6,444 nucleotides of DNA from NCBI GenBank assembly GCA_964533785.1, contig CAZHNG010000363.1, positions 1-6,444 of the forward strand. Reading direction: 5' to 3'. Below the pieces are notes generated by a model. It saw only the letters and a list, made by a program, of their open reading frames with translations, did no database searches and was not told where the DNA came from. How positions within the stretch are numbered: the stretch's first letter is position 1; each line of letters starts with the position of its first letter. Shown here piece after piece: positions 1-6,433 of this stretch. Position numbers and translations under genes: made by a program. This DNA is from JANQRV01 sp964533785 (GTDB lineage Bacteria; Bacteroidota; Bacteroidia; Chitinophagales; Saprospiraceae).

Positions 1-84
1 CTAGGTTTCACTTTCCATCCCATACTCAATAAAAAAAGCAACCATCCCCCCCTCCCTCACGTTATTAAAAACAAAACCATCTAA

Positions 85-1164
85 ATGAACCACTCCAACT
101 ACGTAGCCATCATGGCCGGCGGTATCGGCTCCCGTTTTTGGCCCGCCAGCCGTGAGACCATGCCCAAACAATTCCTCGACATCCTCGGCGTAGGGAAATC
201 GCTCATTCAATTGACCTACGAACGCTTTTTAAAAATATGCCCCAAAGAAAACATCTTTATAGTTACCAATAAACAATACCGGGACCTGGTAAAAGAACAT
301 TTGCCCGATCTTACCGATAACCAGATCATCGGCGAGCCTTCCCGGAATAATACCGCACCTTGTATCGCCTATACGGCTTTTAAACTACATAAACTGAATG
401 CGGAAGCCAATATGGTGGTCGCCCCTTCGGATGCCTTTATTGTCAACGAAGACCGGTTTGCAGCATTGGTGAATAAAGGCATAGACTTTACCAGTACACA
501 CGATGCGATCGTAACTTTAGGGATCAAGCCATCTAGTCCGCATACCGGATACGGCTATATCCAATACGGAGAAGGCGCGGCCGAAGATGTATACAAAGTG
601 ATCCGCTTCACCGAAAAACCACCGCTGGAAAAAGCCCAAGCTTTTGTAGCCGGTGGCGATTACCTTTGGAATGCCGGCATTTTCATCTGGAAAGCAGCTA
701 ACGTGTTGAAAGCTTTTAAAACCCATGCTTTCGAGATTTACGATATCCTGGAGCGCGGTAATCCTTATTACAACTCCGAACACGAACAATCCTTCATCGA
801 CGATCAATACCCGAAAACCCCCAATGTTTCCGTTGATTATGCCATCATGGAAAAAGCAGACAACATCTATACAATCCCTTCGGATTTCGGCTGGTCAGAC
901 CTGGGGAGTTGGGGCGCTTTGTACGAAGAGAATCAAAAGGATGAGCACGATAACGTGATCAATACGCCAAAACAGTATACGGAAGATACCAGCGGTTGCC
1001 TGGTACGGGTACCCAAAAATAAATTAGTAGTTTTACAGGGATTAGAAGATTTTATCGTGGTGGATGAAGGCGATGTATTATTGATCTATCCCCGTGCAAA
1101 TGACCAGAAAATTAAACAGATCAGAAAAAAAGTCGAAGACCGGTTTGGGGAGGAGTATACTTAG
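85..1164 (+). CDS. manC: Mannose-1-phosphate guanylyltransferase (GDP-mannose pyrophosphorylase), single-domain form
   Basis: Cytoplasmic enzyme that joins mannose-1-phosphate and GTP to give GDP-mannose and pyrophosphate; GDP-mannose feeds mannose, fucose and related sugars into surface glycans. The 359-residue protein is a nucleotidyltransferase fold. It shows the signature AGGIGSRFWPASR (residues 11-23) followed by PKQF (27-30), EPSRNNTAP (84-92), the metal-site region VAPSDA (112-117), GYGYI (155-159), FTEKP (175-179), LWNAGIF (194-200), SVDYAIMEKA (249-258) and GWSDLGSW (269-276). It ends soon after the core, so it lacks the C-terminal cupin isomerase domain of the roughly 470-residue bifunctional ManC/AlgA type; a separate mannose-6-phosphate isomerase would be needed. 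The start at 85 is supported by the conserved N-terminal strand beginning six residues later; a stop codon directly precedes it in frame, and no Shine-Dalgarno is seen. PSDA differs from the PSDH I expect in many homologues. The symbol follows family function; sugar specificity is not proven. Confidence 0.93.
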   Translation: MNHSNYVAIMAGGIGSRFWPASRETMPKQFLDILGVGKSLIQLTYERFLKICPKENIFIVTNKQYRDLVKEHLPDLTDNQIIGEPSRNNTAPCIAYTAFKLHKLNAEANMVVAPSDAFIVNEDRFAALVNKGIDFTSTHDAIVTLGIKPSSPHTGYGYIQYGEGAAEDVYKVIRFTEKPPLEKAQAFVAGGDYLWNAGIFIWKAANVLKAFKTHAFEIYDILERGNPYYNSEHEQSFIDDQYPKTPNVSVDYAIMEKADNIYTIPSDFGWSDLGSWGALYEENQKDEHDNVINTPKQYTEDTSGCLVRVPKNKLVVLQGLEDFIVVDEGDVLLIYPRANDQKIKQIRKKVEDRFGEEYT

Positions 1165-1165
1165 A

Positions 1166-1189
1166 GGGGGGAACCCGAAGGGGGGAACC
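1166..1189. repeat. Short direct repeat of GGGGGGAACC just after manC
   Basis: The ten-base word GGGGGGAACC occurs at 1166-1175 and again at 1180-1189, separated by CGAA. The second copy runs into the left arm of the inverted-repeat element beginning at 1185. It starts two bases after the manC stop codon. It may be a partial duplication of the element's edge; no function is evident. Confidence 0.6.
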
Positions 1190-1410
1190 ACGGAGAGCAC
1201 GGAGTTTTTTGATCATTATTGACTTCCTTGGGAAGTTGTGGAATAGATGCATTTGAATGAAATTTAGTTCGCTTTGCAAAGATGAGTAAGAGCCGTATAA
1301 GGTTGCGAATATTGAATTACTCCATGTTTCAACCAAATTTTAAGAGACAAAGTCTCGAACAATACAAGCAAAAACAAAAAACTCCATGACCTCCGTGTTC
1401 TCCGTGGTTC
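1185..1410. repeat. Candidate miniature inverted-repeat element with 9-base-unit arms
   Basis: This accounts for most of the 267-base gap between manC and the first glycosyltransferase. The left arm 1185-1204 matches the reverse complement of 1391-1410 at 19 of 20 bases. The one difference (G1197 against T1398) would be a G-U pair in RNA. The match continues as TTTTTTG (1205-1211) against CAAAAAA (1375-1381), after a 9-base insertion at 1382-1390. The arms are tandem 9-mers: ACCACGGAG and AGCACGGAG on the left; on the right, read in reverse complement, ACCACGGAG, AACACGGAG and GTCATGGAG. The interior (1212-1374) is AT-rich and holds two small perfect hairpins: ACTTCC/GGAAGT at 1222-1236 and GAGAC/GTCTC at 1344-1356. 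I see no transposase, no target-site duplication and no convincing gene. Repeats of the ACCACGGAGAACACGGAG type are, from memory, scattered between genes in many bacterial genomes; calling this a mobile or MITE-like element is inference. Confidence 0.7.
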
Positions 1411-1431
1411 AATTTACAACACAGAAACTAC

Positions 1432-2622
1432 ATGAAACCAAAGACCACTCGTGAAAAAATCGCATTTGTAGCCAACACTAGTTGGAGCATCTACAATTTT
1501 CGTCTGGGGTTATTATTAAGACTCAAAGAATTCGGGTATGAGGTGATCGTGATTGCCCCCAAAGATCATTACAGTTCAAAATTGATCGCGGCGGGTTTTC
1601 AGTTTTATGCTTTTCCCTTTGACAGCTACAACCGCAATCCCTTTGCCGAACTATTGGGCATCATTAAATTGATACGACTCTACCGTTCAGTAGCACCGGA
1701 TCTGATCTTTCATTATACCGCTAAACCCAATATTTACGGAACCATAGCGGCCTGGATCTGTGGACTACGATCCATCGCTATCGCCACCGGACTGGGCATT
1801 TTCCGGGAATCCAAAGCCAAATTGACCAAATGGGCTCTGCGCTGGTTGTACCGCATGACGGGCTGGCTAAGCAAAGAAGTCTGGTTCCTGAACCAGGATG
1901 ACCTCGACTTTTTTCTGCAAAGCCGCCTGGTCAAAAAGGAAAAAACGACCTTATTGCCGAGTGAAGGGGTGGACATTACCTGGTTCAGCCCCAACTACCA
2001 CCAATACCAAAAGGAACGCAAAAAGATCCGTTTTTTATTCGCCGGAAGGATCGTCTGGAGCAAAGGCATTAAGGAATTCTACGAAGCTGCGGCTACCCTG
2101 AAGCGCAAATACAGCGACGTCGAATTTGATCTGATCGGTTTCATTGTGCCCGAACACCCGGACGGGGTCTCTTATAAACTGTTGCAAAAATGGCAGCATT
2201 CCCAATCGGTCAACTACCTGGGGCAAACCGAAGATATTCGTCCGTTCATCGAAGAGGCGGATTGTATCGTTTTACCTTCTTATCACGAAGGCGTTTCCCG
2301 GGTGCTCCTGGAAGCGGCGAGTATGGCCAAACCGATCATTGCGACTAATGTAGTGGGTTGCAAAGAAGTTGTTGACCACGGAGTAAACGGTTTTTTGTGT
2401 AATGTCAAGGATAGTAAGGATCTGGCCCGTAAAATGGAGCTTTTCCTCGACCTGCCGCCAAGTCAACGCTACAAAATGGGGCTGGCCGGCCGTAAAAAAG
2501 TGATCCGGGAGTTTGATGAGGAGCGGATTATTGGGGTTTACCTGAAGTCGATTTTTCGATATTTAGGAACTCCTCAAAATATGAGGTTAGTTTCTATAAA
2601 GAAAAAGCAAGGTCTTGAGTGA
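1432..2622 (+). CDS. Glycosyltransferase family 4 (GT-B fold), PglA/CapM-like
   Basis: Predicted retaining glycosyltransferase that moves a sugar from a nucleotide donor to a growing lipid-linked glycan on the cytoplasmic face of the membrane. The 396 residues fit a two-domain GT-B enzyme. The N-terminal acceptor domain has NTSWSIYNFRLGLLLRL (15-31) and HYTAKPNIYG (94-103). The C-terminal donor domain has GRIVWSKGI (205-213), YLGQTEDIRPFIEEADCIV (262-280), LPSYHEGVSRVLLEA (281-295) with the E-x7-E pair E286/E294, and VVGCKEVVDHGVNGFL (307-322). The EGVSRVLLEA form is typical of the subgroup containing PglA- and CapM-like enzymes; donor and acceptor cannot be read from the sequence. The ATG at 1432 follows an AT-rich leader without a Shine-Dalgarno and lies 22 bases beyond the repeat element. 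The body is GC-rich like manC, but the last twenty or so codons turn AT-rich, and the stop overlaps the next gene by 8 bases. Confidence 0.9.
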   Translation: MKPKTTREKIAFVANTSWSIYNFRLGLLLRLKEFGYEVIVIAPKDHYSSKLIAAGFQFYAFPFDSYNRNPFAELLGIIKLIRLYRSVAPDLIFHYTAKPNIYGTIAAWICGLRSIAIATGLGIFRESKAKLTKWALRWLYRMTGWLSKEVWFLNQDDLDFFLQSRLVKKEKTTLLPSEGVDITWFSPNYHQYQKERKKIRFLFAGRIVWSKGIKEFYEAAATLKRKYSDVEFDLIGFIVPEHPDGVSYKLLQKWQHSQSVNYLGQTEDIRPFIEEADCIVLPSYHEGVSRVLLEAASMAKPIIATNVVGCKEVVDHGVNGFLCNVKDSKDLARKMELFLDLPPSQRYKMGLAGRKKVIREFDEERIIGVYLKSIFRYLGTPQNMRLVSIKKKQGLE

Positions 2623-3313
2623 CATACGAAGTAATGATTTTTACAAGCATGTATTTGTAATAATTCCTTGTTATAACGAAGAATGGGAAGTTGTAAAGAG
2701 AACAATCGATAGTGTGTTGTCTTTTGGTTATCAATTGATTTTAATAGATGATGGTTCAGACCTTTCCCCACCACAAGCTATTATGAATCTCCCGATCTAT
2801 TACTTAAGACATGCAGTAAACCTGGGACAAGGAGCAGCGTTACAAACCGGAATGTCGCTTGCACTGCAAAAAGGTGCTCGGTATGTGGTACACTTCGATG
2901 CGGATGGTCAACATCAGGCGAAGGATATCTCTCGACTCCTACAGCCACTTTTAGCCGATCAATATGATATTTCGATCGGAACTCGGTTTTCTTTTCTACC
3001 GGCCCGGGCAATGCCTTTAAAACGCTATTATTTGCTAAAGATTGGAATTTTGGTACAATGGTTTTATGCTGGTCTTTGGCTAACTGATTCGCATAATGGG
3101 TTCAGGGCAATGAATGCGAAAGCTTTGCAAGCTATTCGGATTACGGAAAATCGAATGGCTCACGCAACGGAGATACTACGTATCGTCAAGCAAAGAAAAT
3201 TAAGGCTAATTGAAGTACCCGTAGAAATATTATATGATGCTTATTCCTTAGGGAAGGGGAGCCGTTTGTTTCAGGCGATTGAAATTTTTTTTGATCTATT
3301 TTTGAAAAAATGA
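2615..3313 (+). CDS. Glycosyltransferase family 2, polyprenyl-phosphate sugar synthase (DPM1/GtrB-like), TTG start
   Basis: Predicted GT-A enzyme that transfers a sugar from a nucleotide donor to undecaprenyl phosphate at the inner face of the membrane. Of 232 residues, the visible motifs are IPCYNEE (17-23), IDDGS (44-48), NLGQGAALQTG (69-79), the metal-binding FDADGQH (94-100), GTRF (122-125) and DSHNGFRA (158-165), all characteristic of the DPM/DPG-synthase group. It lacks the two C-terminal membrane helices of full GtrB/ArnC proteins. The start is TTG at 2615: an in-frame stop lies at 2597-2599, and the first in-frame ATG (2783) would remove IPCYNEE and IDDGS. The start overlaps the upstream stop (TTGAGTGA), implying translational coupling; the stop overlaps the next ATG by 4 bases (ATGA). 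The nearby manC makes GDP-mannose a plausible donor, but this is inference. Confidence 0.88.
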   Translation: MSDIRSNDFYKHVFVIIPCYNEEWEVVKRTIDSVLSFGYQLILIDDGSDLSPPQAIMNLPIYYLRHAVNLGQGAALQTGMSLALQKGARYVVHFDADGQHQAKDISRLLQPLLADQYDISIGTRFSFLPARAMPLKRYYLLKIGILVQWFYAGLWLTDSHNGFRAMNAKALQAIRITENRMAHATEILRIVKQRKLRLIEVPVEILYDAYSLGKGSRLFQAIEIFFDLFLKK

Positions 3314-3663
3314 ATTTTATTCAAGTTATCCTTTTAGGTTTTGTGAGTTACTACTTTTTGCGGCATTTTGGCCTCTTTAAGGGTAATCTGATCACCAGGA
3401 TTGTAATTTCTTCCACATTCTTGGCAGCGATATTTTTTATTCTTTTTCCTGAAAGCTCGAATAAGGTAGCTGACATTTTGGGAGTAGGGAGAGGAGCAGA
3501 CCTGATTACCTATCTTTTTATTGTCATTGGTTATGGCGGATTCCAGTTGCTGTATTTCAGACAACAAGAAATAAGGGCCAATCAATCTTCAATTGTACGT
3601 GAAATAGCCCTTACTAATGTTAAAACACCGGATCAAACTGGTCATAATGAAATTTATGAGTAG
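3310..3663 (+). CDS. DUF2304-type small membrane protein
   Basis: A 117-residue inner-membrane protein with three likely helices (about residues 3-20, 30-46 and 64-82) followed by a charged cytoplasmic-looking tail. The middle carries FPE (46-48) and GVGRGAD (58-64), which I recognise as hallmarks of DUF2304. Genes of that family are commonly found beside DPM-like GT2 genes in bacteria and archaea; no biochemical role is established to my knowledge. Here the gene directly follows such a GT2 with an ATGA overlap, so the two are very probably co-translated. By position and size it resembles GtrA, a small membrane protein thought to flip undecaprenyl-phosphate-linked sugars, but the sequence is not GtrA-like. 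A partner or membrane anchor for the GT2, which itself has no membrane helices, is an equally good guess. The 3' end overlaps the next gene. Confidence 0.82.
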   Translation: MNFIQVILLGFVSYYFLRHFGLFKGNLITRIVISSTFLAAIFFILFPESSNKVADILGVGRGADLITYLFIVIGYGGFQLLYFRQQEIRANQSSIVREIALTNVKTPDQTGHNEIYE

Positions 3664-5101
3664 ATCATTTCCTTTCTTGCTATTTGCTCTGCTAATTTTG
3701 CTCTTCCCCTTCTTCATGATTAGCTTTTTTAATCATCCAGTCGGCATTCATGACTGGGATTGGATAACCGAAATGGAATGGAATTCCTTAGGTTTTTGGC
3801 AGCGGCAGGGCTATTACTACCGCAATGTTATGGGAAGATTTTTCTCGACTTTTTTGTTATCTCTTACTCCTTTTTGGTATACCCCGGACACCTATAAGTT
3901 TTTTCCCCAGTTGTTCATCTTGGGCTTAGCCATTGGATTTTATATACTTGCCAAGGCCATTCTCATAAAAGAGCGAGACTTAATTGTTTTAACTTTGGTT
4001 TTGATAATCATTTACTTACATGGGTTGAGTGGTATTTTCGAAGTTTTATATACAATATCTGGTAGTCTGACATACTGGTCGGGAATGATATTATTTCTAT
4101 TTGGGTTAGGTATAGCAGTTCAATTACTAAAATATTTCCATCCTGTTCGATTCGGCACTTTAATGCTAATTATCGTTTGTTTGAATGGTTGCAATGAAAT
4201 ACACCTAGTGTCAACTAATCTGGTGATTGGTTTATGGCTAAGCTACCTTTGGTTGATGCGGCAAAAAGTCCCTGCTTGGGGGTATGTGTTATTAATTCTT
4301 TCCATAGTAAGTGCCATTATAGCAATCGTTGCTCCAGGGAACTATACGCGGATGGCCGTTTATCCGGGAGCAGGAAATTGGTTGTCAGCATTCTTAATGG
4401 CTTTTTTAGCAATGGGACAGAATCTCTTAGGATGGATGGTGAATACTCCAATTTTATTACTGAGTCTGATAGTATTAACTAATCCGTCCCTTTTGAATTC
4501 AAGGCTTTTGTCATTTAGGTCTTATTTTGACCTGTTTTATTTCTTAATGGCTGGTATTTTACTCCAGTTTCTTCCACTATGGTTGCTATTTTACGCCTCC
4601 GGTCCTAATAGTTTACCTGAAAGAGTAGTTGATGTATTATACTGTAATTTTTTGTTGACGTGGTTCGGGTTACTGGTGGGTTGGATTAATTCTCCTTTTT
4701 TCCTTCACCACCCATTAATTATGCCACGACTATATCAGTATATAATCGGTGTTACAATTTTCTGCTTTCTGCTATTCAGCCCACTTAGGTTAAATCGCAA
4801 ATTGCCTGCTCCGAGGAGTTTGGCTTTTTCTGAATTACTCCCCTTTGTTTCAATTGACAATAATATAGCGAAGGCCTGGATTTCGATCCTGAATAGTGAG
4901 GCTATCCTTTATAATAAAGAAAGCTTAGAGGCTTACAAACAGTTGAAAAATTGTGTTTCCGATACTTGTTATATCGATCCTCCAAGTACTTATCCTGCCG
5001 TTATCTATGATAGATTATTCGATCGCAAGGATAAAGAAGGCGAACCATTTATGGGGTACTATTGGAATAATAAGGCTCAATTAGTGCTTTATTCTAATTA
5101 A
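3617..5101 (+). CDS. Multi-spanning membrane protein, DUF6056-like, candidate GT-C glycosyltransferase
   Basis: A strongly hydrophobic protein of up to 494 residues with about ten membrane helices. Numbering from 3617, a first helix (about 18-38) is followed by a loop with HDWDW (45-49) and MGRFFST (72-78). Then come SGSLTYW (148-154), NGCNE (190-194) and APGNYTR (239-245), and a soluble C-terminal tail (about 395-494) with a CxxxxC pair (446/451). The spaced motifs (acidic first loop, GSxxYW, NE, APGN-x-x-R) match my memory of DUF6056 proteins. An acidic first extracytoplasmic loop is also typical of GT-C enzymes, which use polyprenyl-phosphate sugars. Transferase activity is inferred from this and from the adjacent DPM-like GT2; a polymerase- or flippase-like role is possible. 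Three starts are open: 3617 (47-base overlap with the previous gene), 3647 (17 bases) and 3656 (8 bases, ATGAGTAG). The first ten residues are polar and not needed for the first helix, so 3647 or 3656 may be correct. Confidence 0.75.
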   Translation: MLKHRIKLVIMKFMSRSFPFLLFALLILLFPFFMISFFNHPVGIHDWDWITEMEWNSLGFWQRQGYYYRNVMGRFFSTFLLSLTPFWYTPDTYKFFPQLFILGLAIGFYILAKAILIKERDLIVLTLVLIIIYLHGLSGIFEVLYTISGSLTYWSGMILFLFGLGIAVQLLKYFHPVRFGTLMLIIVCLNGCNEIHLVSTNLVIGLWLSYLWLMRQKVPAWGYVLLILSIVSAIIAIVAPGNYTRMAVYPGAGNWLSAFLMAFLAMGQNLLGWMVNTPILLLSLIVLTNPSLLNSRLLSFRSYFDLFYFLMAGILLQFLPLWLLFYASGPNSLPERVVDVLYCNFLLTWFGLLVGWINSPFFLHHPLIMPRLYQYIIGVTIFCFLLFSPLRLNRKLPAPRSLAFSELLPFVSIDNNIAKAWISILNSEAILYNKESLEAYKQLKNCVSDTCYIDPPSTYPAVIYDRLFDRKDKEGEPFMGYYWNNKAQLVLYSN

Positions 5102-5107
5102 TAACTC

Positions 5108-6433
5108 ATGACTAAAACATCACCTTCAGGCATCCTCTTTATTCACTATTATTATCCGCCGATCCATTCCATCGGAGCACTCAGGAATTACTATTTTTCT
5201 GCATACCTGGGGCAATATTTTAAGAACTACTGGGTAATTACTACTACTAACAATAAATGGTTGGGGAAAGATACCTCTATGCAACTGCAAGTTGATGATA
5301 AAATTATTGCTGTAACTACGCTAGACTATAGAACGTTATTGAGTAATTTCCGAAAGCAAACTCACTTTCCCGAAAAAGCAAAACGAGGAATTGGTAAGTT
5401 GTTGGTTAAAATGAACCTTAGTTTTCCATTCAACATCCTATGGGGCGAAGGTGGACTGGTTTATATATTCTTTGCAATTCGAAGAGCCATAAAATTGGTG
5501 AAACGGAACGACATCAGTGTCATTAAGAGTTCTTTTATGCCTTATTCCGATCATGTTATTGCTTTCTGCCTTAAATCGTTTTTCCCCAAGCTGATTTGGA
5601 TTGCCGATTTTCGTGATTTGCATATTAACCCGGATAGGAAAAATCTGATTTTGTATGGGTTGCAGCGATGGTTTAACAGAAAAATTATTGCGAAAGCTGA
5701 TTTGGTTACGACAGTATCGAAGGGATTAGCTAAACAACTCTTAAAATACAATTCTCGCGTTCAAGTATTAAACAACGGCTTTGATCCGGCTATCTTTGTT
5801 TCCAGAAAAGAAGTGATTAGATCTTCAAAGTTTACGTTTACTTATACCGGCTCACTCTATGAGGGGCTCCGAGATCCCTCGCTGCTCCTCCAAAGTATCA
5901 GGGAATTATTAATAAATAAGGTTATTTCAGGTGATCATCTGGAAATTGTATACGCAGGGAAAGACAGTAACCAATGGCGACAATGGATTAATCGTTATGA
6001 GTTGCAAGCCTTTTTTTTGGATTATGGCATGGTTGGACGTCACGAGGCGCTGGCTTTGCAAAAAAAAAGCAACGTCAACCTATTGCTTAGTTGGACCAGT
6101 CCAAAGCTTGGGGGAATACTAACCGCAAAGTTGTATGAATACCTCGCCAGCGGCAGTCCGATAGTGGGTATACTAAAGGGGGAAGGCCCGGACCAAGAAA
6201 TGGAATCATTATTAAAGAAATTGAATGCAGGTCGTATTTACTATGTCTCCCACTCAAACAACAATGACCTAAAAGAATATATAGTGAATTTATATGATCA
6301 ATGGAAAATAAACAATCAAGTATACAAAGTGAAAAATACCGCTCAAGTTATGACTTACAGTTGGGATCAATTAATACTTGAATTCGTAAAGGCTTTGTTG
6401 CATGAATCGGATCTAAAAAAGAAAATGGGCTGA
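5108..6433 (+). CDS. Glycosyltransferase family 4 (GT-B fold), second in the locus
   Basis: Predicted cytoplasmic, membrane-associated glycosyltransferase of 441 residues acting in assembly of the same surface glycan. The N-terminal domain begins with the loop HYYYPPIHSIGALR (13-26), typical of GT4 enzymes. Later come ADFRD (166-170), a TVSKGL stretch near 200, NNGFDP (222-227), TGSLYEG (247-253) at the start of the donor domain, and GGILTAKLYEYLASGSP ending at residue 351, where the nucleotide-sugar site lies. The donor sugar cannot be predicted. It starts 6 bases after the preceding stop, so it is very likely in the same operon; no Shine-Dalgarno is visible. Base composition is low in GC, like the three genes before it and unlike the first GT4. 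Long homopolymers lie inside the gene: T8 at 6011-6018 and A9 at 6060-6068. The gene is complete, ending at 6431-6433. Confidence 0.88.
   Translation: MTKTSPSGILFIHYYYPPIHSIGALRNYYFSAYLGQYFKNYWVITTTNNKWLGKDTSMQLQVDDKIIAVTTLDYRTLLSNFRKQTHFPEKAKRGIGKLLVKMNLSFPFNILWGEGGLVYIFFAIRRAIKLVKRNDISVIKSSFMPYSDHVIAFCLKSFFPKLIWIADFRDLHINPDRKNLILYGLQRWFNRKIIAKADLVTTVSKGLAKQLLKYNSRVQVLNNGFDPAIFVSRKEVIRSSKFTFTYTGSLYEGLRDPSLLLQSIRELLINKVISGDHLEIVYAGKDSNQWRQWINRYELQAFFLDYGMVGRHEALALQKKSNVNLLLSWTSPKLGGILTAKLYEYLASGSPIVGILKGEGPDQEMESLLKKLNAGRIYYVSHSNNNDLKEYIVNLYDQWKINNQVYKVKNTAQVMTYSWDQLILEFVKALLHESDLKKKMG

Noticed and set aside
1..84. Possible tail of an upstream gene: one + frame is open from the window edge to the stop at 82-84, and another ends at 30-32.
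   Set aside because: Only 27 and 9 codons are visible, with no recognisable sequence, so neither can be supported. No Bacteroidota-type promoter (TTTG and TAnnTTTG) was found here either.
1..210. 69-codon open frame on the minus strand.
   Set aside because: Most of it lies opposite the well-supported manC start, and the protein has no recognisable domain.
1166..1212. Intrinsic terminator for manC (G-rich stretch followed by T6 at 1205-1210).
   Set aside because: The bases before the T run do not form a local stem; they pair only with the arm about 180 bases away.
1290..1310. Promoter-like TATAAGG inside the repeat element.
   Set aside because: It lacks the TTTG of the Bacteroidota -7 element and has no matching upstream box at the right spacing.
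1121..1336. 71-codon minus-strand open frame crossing the repeat element and the end of manC.
   Set aside because: It runs through the repeat arm and into manC antisense. I considered a decayed GxxExxY-type gene, since such genes are often near this kind of repeat, but no family motif is visible.
1282..1389. 35-codon + strand open frame inside the repeat element.
   Set aside because: No recognisable motif or ribosome site, and it ends within the right arm; it is likely chance.
4234..4482. 82-codon open frame in another + frame within the membrane-protein gene.
   Set aside because: It lies wholly inside a supported gene and has no domain signal; the same applies to other out-of-frame open frames across 517-2774 and 5438-6122.
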